This document shows positions 15,743 through 22,220 of a stretch of DNA of 31,825 nt, piece after piece. The position numbers and the translations under genes are program-made. This stretch comes from JADGOV01 sp040002735 (lineage in GTDB: Bacteria > Actinomycetota > Actinomycetes > JADGOV01), in NCBI GenBank assembly GCA_040002735.1, contig JBDUDX010000003.1, forward strand, positions 1-31,825, written 5' to 3'. Position 1 is the first letter of the stretch; each line of letters opens with the position of its first letter. The notes beneath the pieces were generated by a model. The model was not told the DNA's origin. It saw only the letters and a program-made list of their open reading frames with translations, and did no database searches.

Positions 15743-16920
15743 GCACGCTTGCGGAGCGGTTGGTTCCGCTGGCCGGCCGGCCGTCGCTGCGGGAGCGGGT
15801 CCGGCATCGGGACACCCCGCTGGCCCGGGTGGACTGGGTGCTGCTCGCCGCCGCAATTACCCTGTGCGGGCTGGGTGCCGTGCTGGTCGCCTCCGCGACT
15901 CGCGGGGTGCCCGGAAGTCGGTCCTCGATCTCCTACCTGGAACGGGACCTGCTGAACGTCGGCATCGGGTTGCTTCTGGGTACCGCCGCCGCCCTGATCG
16001 GGGGCGCCCGGTTGCGCCGCTGGACCCCCGCGGTCTACGTCATAGCCTGCGGCGTGCTCGTCCTGGTACTCGGTCCGATGGGTGCCACGATCAACGGTTC
16101 GCACTCCTGGATCGTGGTCGGCGGCGGTTTTCAACTCCAGCCCGCCGAGATCGCCAAAGTCGCGCTGGTGCTGGGTTTCGCGCTGGTACTGGGGGAGTGG
16201 CGAGCGACGCCGGACGGACCCGGCACCGCCGAGGTGTTGCTGGTGCTCGGCCTGGCCGCGGTGCCGATCGGGCTGGTCCTTCTGCAACCGGACCTGGGCA
16301 CCGTCCTGGTGCTGGCCTTCACCGTGATCGGCGTCTTGACGGTATCCGGCGCGCCGCGCCGGTGGGTGGTGCTGCTGTTGCTCGGGGGTGTACTCGCCGT
16401 TCTCGGCGTCGTCCACTTCCATCTGCTGAAGGACTACCAGGTCAAGCGGTTCACCGCCTTTGTCCACCCCGAGGCCGACCCCCGCGGTTTCGGCTACAAC
16501 GCCACCCAGGCTCGGCTGACGGTGGCCTCCGGGGGCGTCTTCGGGACCGGGCTGTTCCACGGCAGCCAGACCTCCGGTCGGTTCGTACCGGAACAGCAGA
16601 CCGACTTCATCTTCACCGTGGCCGGCGAGGAGTTGGGCTTCGTCGGCAGCGCGGTCATCCTCGGCCTGCTCGGCGTCGTCCTCTGGCGCGGGCTTCGGAT
16701 CGCCGCTCGGGCCCCCGATCCGTACGGCGCCCTGGTCGCCGCGGGGGTGGTGTCCTGGTTCGCGTTCCAGGCCTTCCAGAACATCGGGATGACGGTCGGC
16801 ATCATGCCGATCACCGGGCTGCCGCTGCCGTTCCTGTCCTACGGCGGGTCGGCGATGTTCGCGAACCTGGTCGCCGTCGGGCTGCTGGAGAACGTCGCGC
16901 TCTCCACGCCGAGGCGGTAG
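15739..16920 (+). CDS. rodA: SEDS peptidoglycan glycosyltransferase RodA
   Basis: RodA polymerises glycan strands from lipid II and works as a complex with PBP2. The 393-residue protein has about ten membrane helices. Family landmarks are NGSHSWIVVGG, QPDLGT (containing the catalytic Asp), FVPEQQTDFIFTVAGEELGF and GLPLPFLSYGGSAM near the C-terminus. The GTG at 15739 overlaps the mrdA stop (GTGA), which supports the start. FtsW is the main alternative in this family, but position in the mre operon next to mrdA favours RodA. It is the last gene of the operon and is followed by a long hairpin facing the convergent oxidoreductase gene. Confidence 0.95.
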   Translation: MSTLAERLVPLAGRPSLRERVRHRDTPLARVDWVLLAAAITLCGLGAVLVASATRGVPGSRSSISYLERDLLNVGIGLLLGTAAALIGGARLRRWTPAVYVIACGVLVLVLGPMGATINGSHSWIVVGGGFQLQPAEIAKVALVLGFALVLGEWRATPDGPGTAEVLLVLGLAAVPIGLVLLQPDLGTVLVLAFTVIGVLTVSGAPRRWVVLLLLGGVLAVLGVVHFHLLKDYQVKRFTAFVHPEADPRGFGYNATQARLTVASGGVFGTGLFHGSQTSGRFVPEQQTDFIFTVAGEELGFVGSAVILGLLGVVLWRGLRIAARAPDPYGALVAAGVVSWFAFQAFQNIGMTVGIMPITGLPLPFLSYGGSAMFANLVAVGLLENVALSTPRR

Positions 16921-16952
16921 CCGCCCCGGGATCCCTCCGGCGCGGGCTAGTT

Positions 16953-17022
16953 GATCGGGCACCTCACGTCAGGCGTCGGGTAACCGGGTCCAGGTCCGAC
17001 GCCTGAGCTGAGGTGCGCGATC
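16953..17022. terminator. Long bidirectional hairpin between rodA and the convergent operon
   Basis: The arms 16953-16979 and 16996-17022 are 27 nt each and pair at 24 positions. The inner 11 bp, TCAGGCGTCGG with CCGACGCCTGA, are perfect, then comes a 2-nt mismatch, 8 more pairs, one mismatch and 5 more pairs. The loop is 16 nt. It lies between the rodA stop and the stop of the convergent oxidoreductase gene, so it can end transcription from both sides. Confidence 0.8.
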
Positions 17023-17042
17023 GGCTAAGCCCTCAGGGCCCC

Positions 17043-18038
17043 TCAGACCGCCCCGATCACCTTCGTGGCATAGGCGTCGAGGGTTTCCTCCGGCGAGTCG
17101 TGCATGAGGTACACCGCGAACTGGTCGGCGCCGATCTCCCGCAGCTCGGCGAGCCGCTCCAGGTGGCGCTCCGGCGGGCCGAGCAGGCAGAACCGGTCGA
17201 CGATGTCATCCGGTACGAAGTCCGTGGTCGGGTTGCCGGCCTGGCCGTGGTGGGAGTAGTCGTATCCCTCCCGGCCTTTGATGTAGTCGGTCAGGGCGCG
17301 GGGTATCGAGTCGGAGGACTCCCCGTACCGGGCCACCAGGTCGGCGACGTGGTTGCCCACCATGCCGCCGAACCACCGGGTCTGGTCCCGCATGTGCGGG
17401 TAGTCCTCGCCGACGTACGCCGGGGCCGCGACGCAGATGGTGACCTCCGACGGGTCGCGGCCGGCCCGTTCGGCGGCCGCCCGGACCGCGCCGATCGTCC
17501 AGCGGGCGATGTCCGGGTCGGCGACCTGCAGGATGAAGCCGTCGGCCTCCCGGCCGCACATCTCCAAAGCCTTCGGGCCGTAGCCGGCCATCCAGACCTC
17601 CAGCTTCCCGTCCCGTACCCACGGGATCCGGACCGGGGTGCCGCTGTAGTCCACCTCGCGACCCTCGGCGAGGTCGCGGATAGTCCGCATCGCCTGCGAC
17701 AGGGTGGCCAGGGTCGAGGGCGTACGGCCGAGCACCCGCATCGCGGAGTCGCCGCGGCCGATGCCGCACACCGTCCGGTTGCCGAACATCTCGTTCAACG
17801 TGGCGAACAGCGACGCGGTCACCGACCAGTCCCGGGACAGCGGGTTGGTCACCATCGGCCCGACCACCACAGTGCGGGTGGCGGCCAGGATCTGGGAGTA
17901 GATAACGAACGGCTCCTGCCAGAGCACGGCCGAGTCGAAGGTCCAGACGTGGGAGAAGCCGTTCTCATCCGCCCGGGTGGCGAGTTCGATCAGCCGGCTC
18001 GCCGGCGGGTTCGGTTGCAGCACCAGGCCGATGTCCAT
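17043..18038 (-). CDS. LLM-class F420-dependent oxidoreductase, TIGR03842-like
   Basis: This bacterial-luciferase-fold (TIM barrel) oxidoreductase of 331 residues resembles the CPS_4081/TIGR03842 family, related to methylenetetrahydromethanopterin reductase. It begins MDIGLVLQPNPPASRLIELA and contains WTFDSAVLWQEPF, TNPLSRDW, GIGRGDSAMR, and LEVWMAGYGPKALEMCGREADG, the segment that lines the cofactor pocket in this superfamily. The substrate of the family is not established, and in proteobacterial members F420 use is doubtful. It is the last gene of the reverse-strand operon, 28 bp after the dihydropyrimidinase, with GGGAGA as ribosome site. Its fixed company with pyrimidine-ring hydrolases suggests a reductive or oxidative step on a pyrimidine, hydantoin or related ring. 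That role is inference. Confidence 0.85.
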   Translation of the reverse strand: MDIGLVLQPNPPASRLIELATRADENGFSHVWTFDSAVLWQEPFVIYSQILAATRTVVVGPMVTNPLSRDWSVTASLFATLNEMFGNRTVCGIGRGDSAMRVLGRTPSTLATLSQAMRTIRDLAEGREVDYSGTPVRIPWVRDGKLEVWMAGYGPKALEMCGREADGFILQVADPDIARWTIGAVRAAAERAGRDPSEVTICVAAPAYVGEDYPHMRDQTRWFGGMVGNHVADLVARYGESSDSIPRALTDYIKGREGYDYSHHGQAGNPTTDFVPDDIVDRFCLLGPPERHLERLAELREIGADQFAVYLMHDSPEETLDAYATKVIGAV

Positions 18039-18066
18039 TTCGGTCTCCCAGTTCTTGAGGGAAGGG

Positions 18067-19464
18067 CTAGCGCAAGTACTGGCTCGGCCCGCGGGGAAGG
18101 AACTGCCCCGCCCCGGTCGCCCCGGTCCACTCCCCGTCGTCGAGCACCACGCGCCCGCGGGAGAGCACGGTAACGGCCTGGCCGGTGACCTCTCGGCCCT
18201 CGTACGCCGAGTAGTCCACGTTCATATGGTGGGTCTCGACCGACAGCGTGTGCCGGGCCGTCGGGTCGTAGATCACGATGTCCGCGTCCGACCCGGGCGC
18301 GATCGTGCCTTTCCGCGGATAGAGCCCGAACATCCGCGCCGGTGTCGTGGAGTTCACCTCCACCCAGCGGGCCAGCGACAACTCACCGGCGACGACGCCG
18401 GAGTGCAGCAGGTCGATCCGGTGCTCTACTCCCGGCATCCCGTTCGGGATCTTGGAAAAGTCGCCGAGTCCCAGCTCTTTCTGCTCCTTGAAGCAGAACG
18501 GGCAGTGGTCGGTCGAGACGATCGACAGGTCGTTGGTCCGCAACCCGCGCCACAACTCTCGCTGGTGCTCGGCCGGCCGAATCGGGGGCGAGGCGACGTA
18601 CTTCGCCCCCTCGAAACCGGGCTTCGCCATGTCGTCGTGGGACAGGTAGAGGTACTGCGGGCAGGTCTCGGCGAACACGTTCTGCCCGGTGTCCCGCGCC
18701 TCGGCCACCGCGGCCAGCGCCTGCATCGCGGAGAGGTGCACGATATACAGCGGCGCACCGGCCACCGACGCCAGCCGGATCGCCCGCGACGTCGCCTCCG
18801 CCTCCAGCGCGGGCGGCCGGGTCAGCCCGTGGTACTGCGGATCGGTCTGGCCCCGGCCCAGCGCCTGGGCGACGAGCACGTCGATCGCGATCCCGTTCTC
18901 CGCGTGCATCATGATCGTGGCGCCGTTGTCGGCGGCCCGCTGCATCGCTTGGAAGACCTCGGCGTCGGTGGCGTAGAAGATCCCGGGGTAGGCCATGAAC
19001 ATTTTGAAGCTGCCGACGCCCTCGCCGATCAGGACGTCCATTTCCTTGAGCGTGGCCTCGTTGACGTCCGACAGAATCATGTGGAAGCCGTAGTCGACGG
19101 TGGCCTTACCCTCCGCCTTGGCGTGCCAGGTGTCCAGCGCCTCGCGCAGCGACTGGCCCTTCTGCTGGACGGCGAAGTCGACCAGCGTCGTTGTCCCGCC
19201 CCAGGCCGCGGCCCGGGTACCGGTCTCGAAGTCGTCCACCGAGGCGGTGCCGCCGAAGGGCATGTCCAGGTGGGTGTGGACGTCGATGCCGCCCGGCAGG
19301 ACGTACTTGCCGGTGGCGTCGAAGGAGCGGTCGACGCCGTCGACCAGTGTCTCGGTGAGGGCCGGGTCGAAAAGGGCGGCGATCTTCTCGCCGTCAATCA
19401 GGACGTCCGCCGGGCTGGCGCCGGTCGCCGTGACGACCGTGCCGCCCCGAATCAGGGTGCGCAT
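18067..19464 (-). CDS. hydA: Dihydropyrimidinase / D-hydantoinase
   Basis: This cyclic amidohydrolase opens dihydrouracil or dihydrothymine (or 5-substituted hydantoins) to the N-carbamoyl amino acid. The 465-residue protein has the full binuclear zinc site: His63 and His65 (DVHTHLD), the carbamylated Lys154 (SFKMFMAY, with Tyr159), His187 (MMHAEN), His243 (YIVHLS) and Asp319 (STDHCPF). Length and motifs fit dihydropyrimidinase better than allantoinase or dihydroorotase. The ATG at 19464 is preceded on the reverse strand by AAGGGG with about 8 nt spacing. It starts 12 bp after the beta-ureidopropionase stop, so the product of one enzyme is the substrate of its operon neighbour. Confidence 0.93.
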   Translation of the reverse strand: MRTLIRGGTVVTATGASPADVLIDGEKIAALFDPALTETLVDGVDRSFDATGKYVLPGGIDVHTHLDMPFGGTASVDDFETGTRAAAWGGTTTLVDFAVQQKGQSLREALDTWHAKAEGKATVDYGFHMILSDVNEATLKEMDVLIGEGVGSFKMFMAYPGIFYATDAEVFQAMQRAADNGATIMMHAENGIAIDVLVAQALGRGQTDPQYHGLTRPPALEAEATSRAIRLASVAGAPLYIVHLSAMQALAAVAEARDTGQNVFAETCPQYLYLSHDDMAKPGFEGAKYVASPPIRPAEHQRELWRGLRTNDLSIVSTDHCPFCFKEQKELGLGDFSKIPNGMPGVEHRIDLLHSGVVAGELSLARWVEVNSTTPARMFGLYPRKGTIAPGSDADIVIYDPTARHTLSVETHHMNVDYSAYEGREVTGQAVTVLSRGRVVLDDGEWTGATGAGQFLPRGPSQYLR

Positions 19465-19476
19465 GTCGTTCGCCCC

Positions 19477-20331
19477 TTACGGCGCGACGAGGGGGCCGTA
19501 AGTGTCCGGTCGGCGGTCCCGGTAGAACTGCCAGAGGTTGCGGACCTCTTCCAGCAGGTCCATGTCGAGGTCCCGGACCACGACCTCCTCATCGACATCC
19601 GACGCGGTGCCGCCCATGATCTCCCCGCGCGGGTTGGCGAAGTAGGATTGGCCGTAGAAGTCGTCGTCGCCGATCGGCTCGATGCCGACCCGGTTGATCG
19701 TGCCGACGTAGTACTCGTTCGCCACCGCCGCGGAGGTCTGCTCCAGCCGCCAGAGGTACTCCGACAAGCCGCGGGAGGTCGCCGACGGGTTGAACACGAT
19801 CTTCGCGCCGGCGAGGCCGAGGGCGCGCCAGCCCTCGGGGAAGTGCCGCTCGTAGCAGATGTACACCCCGATCCGGCCGACCGCGGTGTCGAACACCGGG
19901 TATCCAAGGTTGCCGGGGCGGAAGTAGTACTTCTCCCAGAAGCCGGTGACGTGCGGAATGTGGTTCTTCCGGTGCTTGCCGAGGTACGTGCCGTCGGCGT
20001 CGATCACTGCCGCGGTGTTGTAGTAGACCCCCGGCTGCTCCTCCTCGTACACCGGCACGACGAGCACGATGCCATTTCGCCGGGCGACCTCCCTCATCTG
20101 CTGGACGGTCGGGCCGTCCGGCACCGCCTCGGTCCAGGAGTACCACTGCGGGTCCTGCACCTGGCAGAAGTACGGGCCGTAAAACAGCTCCTGCAGGCAG
20201 GCCACCTGCGCACCGCGAGAGGCGGCGTCCTCGATACCGGCGACGGCGTTCTTGATCATCGATTCCTTGTCACCGGTCCACTTGTGCTGGATCAGTGCAG
20301 CGCGTACCACGTTGCTCGAAGGGGGGGCCAT
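19477..20331 (-). CDS. Nitrilase-family N-carbamoyl-beta-alanine amidohydrolase
   Basis: This carbon-nitrogen hydrolase probably cleaves N-carbamoyl-beta-alanine (or beta-aminoisobutyrate) to the amino acid, CO2 and ammonia. The 284-residue protein carries the Glu-Lys-Cys triad: Glu48 (LQELFYGPYF), Lys122 (GKHRKNHIP) and Cys159 (YICYERHFPEG). The GKHRKNHIP and FPEGWRALGLAGA segments are close to beta-ureidopropionase and N-carbamoylputrescine amidase; the dihydropyrimidinase next door decides for the former. The start ATG 20331 has a perfect AGGAGG 5 nt upstream. The 69-bp gap after the permease gene includes a weak inverted repeat (GCGGGT 20356-20361 with ACCCGC 20380-20385). Confidence 0.9.
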   Translation of the reverse strand: MAPPSSNVVRAALIQHKWTGDKESMIKNAVAGIEDAASRGAQVACLQELFYGPYFCQVQDPQWYSWTEAVPDGPTVQQMREVARRNGIVLVVPVYEEEQPGVYYNTAAVIDADGTYLGKHRKNHIPHVTGFWEKYYFRPGNLGYPVFDTAVGRIGVYICYERHFPEGWRALGLAGAKIVFNPSATSRGLSEYLWRLEQTSAAVANEYYVGTINRVGIEPIGDDDFYGQSYFANPRGEIMGGTASDVDEEVVVRDLDMDLLEEVRNLWQFYRDRRPDTYGPLVAP

Positions 20332-20400
20332 CGGTTCCTCCTGGAATAGGGGTCAGCGGGTGGAGGGACAGCAGGCTAAACCCGCCGCCGTTTCGGATGC

Positions 20401-21954
20401 TCAGCCGGTCACGGCAGTGCGCTCGGCCTCCAGATCGATCACGCGTTGCCGGCTGCCGAGAGAGAGGGCGGTGTGGATCGCGAATGCGGCCACCAGACCC
20501 ACCGCCCAGCCGTAGTTGTACAGCGGCTTGAGAAACGGAATCAGTCCGTCGGTGGGGAACGGTCCCTGACCCGGGTCGGAGTGCGCACCGCCGACGGCGA
20601 GCACGCCGCCCACCACCAGAGCGAGGATCGCGCGCCAGTTGTAACCATTGCGGTACCAGTAGTCGCTTCGCGGAAGATAGAGCGCTGCCAGGCGGAGTTT
20701 CGTCCGCCGGATGATCCAGTAGTCCGCGATGAGAACCCCCGCGATGGAGCCGAGCAGGCCGCCGTAGAAGCCGAGCCACACGAAGATGTAGACGTGCGGA
20801 TTGGTGAGCAGCCGCCACGGCTGAATCAGAATGCCGATGACTCCGGTGATCAATCCACCAGTACGGAAGCTGATGAACCGCGGCGCCAGATTGGAGAAGT
20901 CGTAGGACGGACTCACCGTGTTCGCGGCGACATTGACCGACAGGGTGGCCACCACCACGGTGAACAAAGCAAAGGCGACGACGACGGGGTTGCTGAACTT
21001 GCCGGCCAGTTGAATCGGGTCCCAGATCGGCTTGCCGTAGATCTCCTGGGTGCCGGAGGTGATCAGCACCGACAGCAGGGCGAAGAACGTCATGGTGGTC
21101 GGCAGCCCGAGCACCTGGCCGACGATCTGCTGGCGCTGGCTGCGTCCGAAGCGGGTGAAGTCCGGCATGTTGAGTGACAGCGTCGACCAGAACGCGATCA
21201 TCCCCATCAGCGAAGGGAAGAAGATCTTCCAGAAGTCCGCGCCCCAGCCGAGCTTGGACGGCTGGTGGAGCAGGGGGCCGAAGCCGTGCGCCTTGATCAC
21301 GATGTAGACCAGCAGGATCACGGCGACCACCAGCACGAACGGCGCTGCCCAGTTCTCGAACCGGCGCAGCGTGTCCATGCCGCGCACGATGATCGCCATC
21401 TCGATAACCCAGAAGATGCCGAAGGAGAGCCATTGGGTCCAGGGGTAGCTGGCGACGGTGGCTGCGTCGCTCCAGTGCGAACCGAAGATTGCGCCGGCCA
21501 GAACGAAGATGCCTTCGCCGCCGATCCAGGTCTGAATGCCGAACCAACCGCACGCGATCAGCGCCCGCAGGACGGCCGCCACATTAGCGCCGCGAATACC
21601 GAACGACGCCCGAGCGAAGACCGGGAACGGAATCCCGTACTTCGTTCCGGAGTGGCTGTTGAGCAACATCGGCAGCAGCACGATGACGTTGCCCAGCGCA
21701 ATAGTGAGGACGGCCTGCACCCAGTTCATCCCGATCGCAATGAGCCCGGAGGCGAGCAGGTAACTCGGAATGTTGTGCGACATCCCGATCCACAACGCGG
21801 AATAGTTGTAGGTCGTCCAGGTCCGCCGGTCCAGCGCCAGCGGGGCCAGGTCGCCGTTGGAGTACTTGCTGCCGGCGATGAGGTTCTCGTCGCTCAGCGC
21901 TACCCTGCCGTCCGGTAGTCGCTGCTCGCTGTTAATTGTGGACGCGATCGACAT
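20401..21954 (-). CDS. NCS1-family nucleobase/hydantoin/allantoin permease
   Basis: This inner-membrane cation-coupled symporter of the NCS1 family has 517 residues and about twelve membrane helices. It likely imports uracil, hydantoin, allantoin or a relative as substrate for the operon enzymes. ASFGIRGANVAAVLRALIA and CGWFGIQTWIGG are family signatures; Trp137 and Gln141 match the spacing of Trp117 and Gln121 of the Mhp1 hydantoin binding site. SLNMPDFTRFGRS and NVAANTVSPSYDFSNLAP mark later helices. It is the first gene of the reverse-strand operon, with ribosome site GGAGAGG just before the ATG. The exact substrate cannot be set from sequence. Confidence 0.9.
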   Translation of the reverse strand: MSIASTINSEQRLPDGRVALSDENLIAGSKYSNGDLAPLALDRRTWTTYNYSALWIGMSHNIPSYLLASGLIAIGMNWVQAVLTIALGNVIVLLPMLLNSHSGTKYGIPFPVFARASFGIRGANVAAVLRALIACGWFGIQTWIGGEGIFVLAGAIFGSHWSDAATVASYPWTQWLSFGIFWVIEMAIIVRGMDTLRRFENWAAPFVLVVAVILLVYIVIKAHGFGPLLHQPSKLGWGADFWKIFFPSLMGMIAFWSTLSLNMPDFTRFGRSQRQQIVGQVLGLPTTMTFFALLSVLITSGTQEIYGKPIWDPIQLAGKFSNPVVVAFALFTVVVATLSVNVAANTVSPSYDFSNLAPRFISFRTGGLITGVIGILIQPWRLLTNPHVYIFVWLGFYGGLLGSIAGVLIADYWIIRRTKLRLAALYLPRSDYWYRNGYNWRAILALVVGGVLAVGGAHSDPGQGPFPTDGLIPFLKPLYNYGWAVGLVAAFAIHTALSLGSRQRVIDLEAERTAVTG

Positions 21955-21977
21955 GTCACCTCTCCTGGCCGGGCGAA

Positions 21978-21993
21978 CGAGCCCTGCGGCTCG
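21978..21993 (-). other. Hairpin in the permease mRNA leader
   Basis: CGAGCC (21978-21983) and GGCTCG (21988-21993) form a perfect 6-bp stem with a 4-nt loop, about 25 nt before the permease start in the presumed 5' untranslated region. It may affect translation or mRNA stability; no regulatory role can be shown. Confidence 0.4.
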
Positions 21994-22006
21994 AGTGGGA
22001 CGACAG

Positions 22007-22042
22007 TGTCTCGCCGCCGTATTTCGGCGCGGTAGCGAGACA
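22007..22042. promoter_or_regulatory. Operator-like palindrome over the catabolic operon promoter
   Basis: TGTCTCGC (22007-22014) and GCGAGACA (22035-22042) are perfect 8-bp inverted arms. Nested inside, CGCCG (22015-22019) and CGGCG (22025-22029) pair around TATTT. One arm lies in the -35/-10 spacer and the other just past the expected start of the reverse-strand transcript, the standard position for a repressor site. The regulator is not encoded in the window. Confidence 0.6.
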
Positions 22043-22057
22043 TTAACGCGAGGTCAA
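22029..22057 (-). promoter_or_regulatory. Promoter of the pyrimidine/hydantoin operon
   Basis: On the reverse strand TTGACC (22057-22052) and TACCGC (22034-22029) are separated by 17 bp, a good -35 and an acceptable -10 (last base differs from TANNNT). Transcription would start near 22021 and give a leader of about 66 nt before the permease ATG. Confidence 0.55.
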
Positions 22058-22079
22058 CTGCCCGTACAGGGCACTTCGG

Positions 22080-22145
22080 TCGTCGATCATGGGAGAACAG
22101 CGGTCCTGGGGTCAGCGATGACCACCAAGCGAGCATGATCGGCGC
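22080..22145. repeat. Dispersed 66-bp palindromic element, copy B
   Basis: The right arm GAGCATGATCGGCGC and the preceding GATGACC motif are shared with copy A at 9696-9761. The left arm has decayed (11 of 16 bases agree), but CGATCATG (22084-22091) and CATGATCG (22134-22141) are 50 bp apart start to start, exactly as in copy A. Similarity continues to about 22156. Confidence 0.75.
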
Positions 22146-22178
22146 AGGTGCCGGCTTGGCGGCAAACTGCCCTGCGCC
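22141..22178. other. Nested inverted repeat upstream of the radical SAM gene
   Basis: GGCGCAGG (22141-22148) and CCTGCGCC (22171-22178) are perfect 8-bp arms, with an inner TGCC/GGCA pair. The left arm overlaps the end of copy B of the dispersed element. It lies about 30 bp upstream of the -10 box of the radical SAM gene and could be an operator or an upstream terminator hairpin. Confidence 0.45.
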
Positions 22179-22207
22179 GCGTCCGGCCTCCGCTCTGAAG
22201 GCGCGGC

Positions 22208-22220
22208 TACCCTGAATCCG
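22208..22220 (+). promoter_or_regulatory. -10 box with apparent leaderless start of the radical SAM gene
   Basis: TACCCT (22208-22213) fits TANNNT and ends 7 nt before ATG 22221. No Shine-Dalgarno sequence lies between. This is the third case in the window of the same spacing. Confidence 0.55.

Noticed and set aside
17977..20349. 790-residue forward open frame
   Set aside because: It is antisense to the dihydropyrimidinase and nitrilase genes, whose catalytic residues are all intact.
17043..21954. The reverse-strand operon as a recent horizontal insertion or genomic island
   Set aside because: No integrase, transposase, att-like repeats or composition shift were seen; strand reversal alone does not show transfer.
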